Position numbers and translations under genes: made by a program. From positions 1-9,242 of the forward strand of contig MGSU01000154.1 in the NCBI GenBank assembly GCA_001799195.1: a DNA stretch of 9,242 bases. Direction: 5' to 3'. This document shows positions 6,515 through 9,242 of the stretch, one piece after another; positions within the stretch are counted from its first letter, which is position 1; the number at the start of each line of letters is the position of its first letter. This DNA is from Deltaproteobacteria bacterium RIFOXYA12_FULL_61_11 (GTDB lineage Bacteria; Bdellovibrionota_F; JAHFAK01; YA12-FULL-61-11). Below the pieces are notes generated by a model that was not told the DNA's origin, searched no databases, and worked only from the letters and a program-made list of their open reading frames with translations.

Positions 6515-7909
6515 ATGCCGATAGAACCCACCATGACGTTGCCTGCGATCACGGCAGACCCTACCTCCGTGATCACGGTCCACCTGCCCGATGACCATCT
6601 GCCGGAACGGCGCTACATCGTGGAAACCTTGCTCGGCGAGCGCCTTGGACTTCCCCTGGCCTTCGTCGTAGACGGCTTGCCCGATTATCGCTTGCGGCTT
6701 GCGAGCGGAGCCGAGTTGGTCGTGCGCGATCACTTCTTCTCACGTTTGGAGAAGGACCGCGGTCCGACGGACCGCGACCTGCCGCGGCGCATCCCCCACT
6801 GGCCCTTCGACTACGCCCCCGAACGCGACCTCCTGATCCTGTATGGAGAGACCGGAGTATCCCTGGGGCAACGCCAGATCGTCCTGCGCGCCGATCTCTT
6901 CGGCGGGGCCTTCTTCATGCTGTCCCGCTGGGAAGAGCATCTGCCAGGGGAGCGCGATGAACACGGGCGCTTCCCGGCAGCCTCGAGCGTCGCCCTGCGC
7001 CAGGGGTTCCTGCACCGTCCCGTGGTCGATGAGTACGTCGAACTGCTCTGGACCATGCTCGTGCACCTTGGCTATGCTGCACCCCGACGCGACACTGCCT
7101 TCTGTTGGGAATTGACTTGTGATGTAGACCAGTTGCAGCTCTGGCCGCGTCGCCGCAGGGTGGCCAGGACCTCGCTGAGCGTGCTGCGGCACACCCGTTC
7201 GGCCCGGGCCTTCCTGTATACCGCGGCCCGCGGCGCAGCGACCTTCGTGCTCGACCACCCCGACCCCTACGACAGCTTCGATCGCCTGATGGACCTCGCC
7301 GAGTCCGTGGGAGTGCGTGCGCAGTTCTTCTTCATGGCCGGCGGCTCGACCAGGCTCGATGCCGGGTACAACCTGACCTCGAGGACCCTGCCCCGGGCAA
7401 TCGCCGCGATCAATCGTCGTGGACACCTCCTGGGCTTCCACCCGAGCTACGTCACCTATAACCAGCCCGAGCGTTGGGCAGCCGAATTCCGAAGGTTCCA
7501 GGAGTTCGCGCCCAACCACCTGCGCCGTGGGCGGCAACACGCGCTGCGTTTCGAGGTCCCAACCACCTGGTGTATCTGGGACGATCACGAGATGGAGTTC
7601 GATCTCTCGCTCGGGTATCCGGAACACGAGGGGTTCCGTTGCGGAACCTGTCACGCTTTCCCGGTGTTCGACCTCGGGATGAGGAGGCGTCTCCAACTCC
7701 GCGAGTTGCCCCTCCTGGCCATGGACAGGAGTTTCGTGACCTACCAGCAACTCACGCCCGAGCAGGTGCGGAAACGTCTCGACGAGCTGGTGGCCACGGT
7801 GCGCAAATACCGCGGACGTTTCGTGTTGCTCTGGCACAACTCGAGCTTCTTCGTCCCGCCCTGGCCTGCCCTGGAGCCGGTCCTGGTCGACCTGCTGACC
7901 GGACGCTGA
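6515..7909 (+). CDS. Polysaccharide deacetylase-like protein with extra N-terminal domain (DUF7033-type)
   Basis: About 464 residues from the ATG at 6515. The C-terminal half is a divergent carbohydrate-esterase-4/NodB-like domain. LTCDVDQ (Asp203 and Asp205, motif 1) supplies the catalytic and metal aspartates. GFHPSYVTY (His309, motif 2) supplies a metal His, but the usual second His of HxxxH is Tyr. GFRCGTCHAFPVFDL, LRELPLLAMDRSF and LLWHNSSFF match later motifs of this subfamily. The N-terminal 200 residues, opening VHLPDDHLPERRYIVETLLG and including FFMLSRWEEHL, resemble the domain that precedes such deacetylases in polysaccharide loci. No signal peptide is seen, so it may act in the cytoplasm. 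The frame opens at 6344, but the first 57 codons look non-coding; ATG 6515 or 6533 are both possible and neither has a strong binding site. It lies divergent to the aminotransferase operon and probably removes N- or O-acetyl groups from the same glycan. Confidence 0.82.
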   Translation: MPIEPTMTLPAITADPTSVITVHLPDDHLPERRYIVETLLGERLGLPLAFVVDGLPDYRLRLASGAELVVRDHFFSRLEKDRGPTDRDLPRRIPHWPFDYAPERDLLILYGETGVSLGQRQIVLRADLFGGAFFMLSRWEEHLPGERDEHGRFPAASSVALRQGFLHRPVVDEYVELLWTMLVHLGYAAPRRDTAFCWELTCDVDQLQLWPRRRRVARTSLSVLRHTRSARAFLYTAARGAATFVLDHPDPYDSFDRLMDLAESVGVRAQFFFMAGGSTRLDAGYNLTSRTLPRAIAAINRRGHLLGFHPSYVTYNQPERWAAEFRRFQEFAPNHLRRGRQHALRFEVPTTWCIWDDHEMEFDLSLGYPEHEGFRCGTCHAFPVFDLGMRRRLQLRELPLLAMDRSFVTYQQLTPEQVRKRLDELVATVRKYRGRFVLLWHNSSFFVPPWPALEPVLVDLLTGR

Positions 7910-7942
7910 GAACCCCCGCAGAGGATGTCGGTTGGCCGACCG

Positions 7943-7971
7943 TTGCATTGCCGCCGGGCTGACGGTATCAT
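7943..7971 (+). promoter_or_regulatory. Candidate sigma70-type promoter for the permease-phosphodiesterase pair
   Basis: TTGCAT (7943-7948), a 17-base spacer and TATCAT (7966-7971, 5 of 6 to TATAAT). It sits in the 90-base gap after the deacetylase and would start transcription near 7978, just ahead of the permease. A 5-base hairpin (7927-7940) precedes it but lacks a T run. This is the best promoter match in the window, though the -35 is only half-matched. Confidence 0.35.
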
Positions 7972-7999
7972 CGGGGGCCACGTCACAGCGGGAAGGGTT

Positions 8000-8926
8000 A
8001 TGCCAGGCATCGGGAAAACTACGTGGATGCTTAAGGGGTTCGGACCAGGATTAGCCCTGTTCCTCGCCGCCGGGATCCTTGCCCCCGGTGAGGCCCGCGC
8101 CATGGTCCCGCTGGGATTCGGGTTGTTGCTCCTCCTCCTCGTGCTGAACGCGCTGCAGGTTCGCCCTGTTCGTCCGAGCATGCTCCTCGCCGCGCTCCGT
8201 CCCCTCGGTCTCGGTCTGCTCGTAACCTATGGCCTCGTCCCCCTGCTCGTCGTCGCGGCCGCTCACCTGCTCCTGGACGATCGATGGTTGGTCTTCGGGG
8301 TCGCCGTGGCCGCGCTGACCCCGGTCGCCGTCGTCGCGCCCCATTTCGCCGCCGCGCTCGGTCACGATGAAGTCCTGGCCGCGCTCCTGGTCTTCGTGTC
8401 CATGGCCCTCTGTCCGGTGGTGTTCCCCTTGGGCCTGTGGGGTTTCGGCTTCGACCCGAAGGCCTTCCCGCTCCTCTTTCTGGCAAAACTGATGGCCGCG
8501 TTGGTACTCGGACCCCTCCTGTTCGCAGCCCTCTGGCGCAGGCTTGCTCCGGGCACGTTGCGGCCCGTGCTCGCCGCAGCGCCTGCGGCAAATTTCCTGC
8601 TGCTCGGAGCCCTGATGTACGTGCTCGTGGCCATGACCTGGAGGCAATACCTGGCCGGCAGTCTGCCGTTTTGCACCCTGGTCGTGCTCGCGGGGCTCTT
8701 GCTCGCCCAGAGCCTTTTGCCCCTGGCCCTGGTCCCGCTTTTGGCAGGGACCCGGTTTTCCCCCCCGGTGTTCGGAGCCTTGGTCGCGAGCTGCTCCATG
8801 CGCAACGCCGCCCTGGCCGTGGGGTTGTTGTTGTTGGTTGAACCCCGAGCAGCCGTGGCGCCGGCCTTTGGCTTATTGGCCAATGCGGTCATCTTCTCCC
8901 TGTTGCCCTGGGTGCGAGCGCGATGA
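8000..8926 (+). CDS. Bile acid:sodium symporter (BASS)-like integral membrane protein
   Basis: A very hydrophobic 308-residue protein with about nine or ten membrane segments and short polar loops, the size and layout of the BASS/SBF-like family. Features supporting the family are the first-helix pattern FGPGLALFLAAGILAP, the LNALQVRPVRPS loop after helix 2, ALTPVAVVAPHFAAALGHD in the middle, and the late ASCSMRNAALAVGLLLLVEP segment with the Arg-Asn pair of the second inverted half. Family members move bile acids, organic anions or other substrates with sodium; none can be assigned here. Start: ATG 8000 has GGAAGGG directly upstream but at very short spacing, so the ATG at 8027 (299 residues) is equally credible. 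The frame opening at 7925 is too long. The stop overlaps the next gene's start by four bases. The DNA is distinctly GC-rich (42 of 60 bases at 8161-8220). Confidence 0.7.
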   Translation: MPGIGKTTWMLKGFGPGLALFLAAGILAPGEARAMVPLGFGLLLLLLVLNALQVRPVRPSMLLAALRPLGLGLLVTYGLVPLLVVAAAHLLLDDRWLVFGVAVAALTPVAVVAPHFAAALGHDEVLAALLVFVSMALCPVVFPLGLWGFGFDPKAFPLLFLAKLMAALVLGPLLFAALWRRLAPGTLRPVLAAAPAANFLLLGALMYVLVAMTWRQYLAGSLPFCTLVVLAGLLLAQSLLPLALVPLLAGTRFSPPVFGALVASCSMRNAALAVGLLLLVEPRAAVAPAFGLLANAVIFSLLPWVRAR

Positions 8927-9242
8927 AACCACGGCGTACCATCCTCTTAATGATTCTCGGGGGCCTTTGTCTTGCTTCGCTTGCGGTGGTGCTGGCGCGG
9001 CGGGACCGGACCGGAGTGCGACCCGGAAACGGGGAGAGGACGAAACTGTACTGGTTCATCCCCGACGGTCTGCGGGCCGCGGGAGCCCCACTCGACCTCT
9101 TCGAACTCGCCCGGCGTGGGATCTTGCCCAATCTAGCCCGGATGATGGCGGAAGGAACGTACGGGTATTCCATCCCTGCTTTCCCAACCCATACGCCGGT
9201 CGGCCATGCCTGCTTGGCCACCGGGGTGTATCCCGACCGGCA
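8923..9242 (+). CDS. Alkaline-phosphatase-superfamily phosphodiesterase/nucleotide pyrophosphatase, N-terminal fragment (cut by window edge)
   Basis: 106 codons are visible. Residues 7-24 are a hydrophobic helix after MKPRRT, an uncleaved signal anchor or signal peptide, so the catalytic part should be periplasmic. LYWFIPDGLRAAG (42-54) gives the first metal-binding Asp (D48). GILPNLARMMAEGTYG follows as in type I phosphodiesterases. AFPTHTPVGHACLATGVYPDR (86-106) is the nucleophile block, with T91 as the probable nucleophile and the usual TGxYP ending. The start ATG overlaps the permease TGA (ATGA at 8923-8926), implying translational coupling. Relatives cleave phosphodiester, pyrophosphate or phosphonate bonds of nucleotides or lipids, or transfer phospho-groups. 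The rest of the protein, with the remaining metal ligands, is outside the window, so substrate and intactness are unknown. Confidence 0.82.
   Translation, partial: MKPRRTILLMILGGLCLASLAVVLARRDRTGVRPGNGERTKLYWFIPDGLRAAGAPLDLFELARRGILPNLARMMAEGTYGYSIPAFPTHTPVGHACLATGVYPDR

Noticed and set aside
7927-7940. Hairpin GTCGG-TTGG-CCGAC after the deacetylase as a terminator
   Set aside because: Only five base pairs and no following T run.
6740-7981. 413-codon minus-strand ORF
   Set aside because: Antisense shadow of the GC-rich deacetylase; no recognisable motif, while the plus frame has NodB-like motifs.
1-9242. CRISPR array, tRNA, insertion sequence or transposase
   Set aside because: No regularly spaced repeats, cloverleaf-like sequence, terminal inverted repeats or transposase motifs were seen on either strand.

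Overview
This looks like a surface-polysaccharide (O-antigen, capsule or exopolysaccharide) gene cluster from a Gram-negative bacterium, most likely a proteobacterium with moderately high GC. The evidence is an LpxA-type hexapeptide acyltransferase, a PST/Wzx-type flippase, a glycosyltransferase, two nucleotide-sugar tailoring enzymes, an MBOAT acyltransferase and a polysaccharide deacetylase. Nothing in the window (no rRNA, tRNA or housekeeping gene) fixes the genus.

Left part, 1-6230, all genes on the minus strand. In transcription order they are: a DegT/DnrJ/EryC1 aminotransferase (GTG start at 6230), a Gfo/Idh/MocA oxidoreductase, an LpxA-like N-acyltransferase, a Wzx-like flippase, a family-4-like glycosyltransferase and, after a 328-base gap, the first 55 codons of an MBOAT O-acyltransferase that runs off the left edge. 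The gaps are 55, 17, roughly 180 and about 10 bases, so the first five are probably one operon. The first three form a recognisable route: oxidise C3 of a nucleotide sugar, transaminate it, then N-acylate the new amine. This is the chemistry of GnnA/GnnB/LpxA (lipid A) or WlbA/WlbC/WlbB-type (O-antigen) pathways. Flippase and glycosyltransferase would then assemble and export the glycan, and the MBOAT would acylate it.

Middle, 6231-6514: a divergent intergenic region with weak candidate promoters in both directions.

Right part, 6515-9242, all genes on the plus strand: a polysaccharide deacetylase-like protein with an extra N-terminal domain; after a 90-base gap holding a plausible sigma70-type promoter, a bile-acid/sodium-symporter-like (BASS) membrane protein; and, overlapping its stop codon by four bases (ATGA), the N-terminus of a membrane-anchored alkaline-phosphatase-superfamily phosphodiesterase cut by the right edge.

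The theme is sugar decoration: amide acylation, ester acylation and deacetylation of one glycan. I do not see a clearly new defence, mobile or RNA system. The most interesting item is the LpxA-like enzyme: its catalytic His and UDP-binding residues are kept, but its substrate-contacting loop, one active-site His and its acyl-chain ruler position differ from E. coli LpxA.
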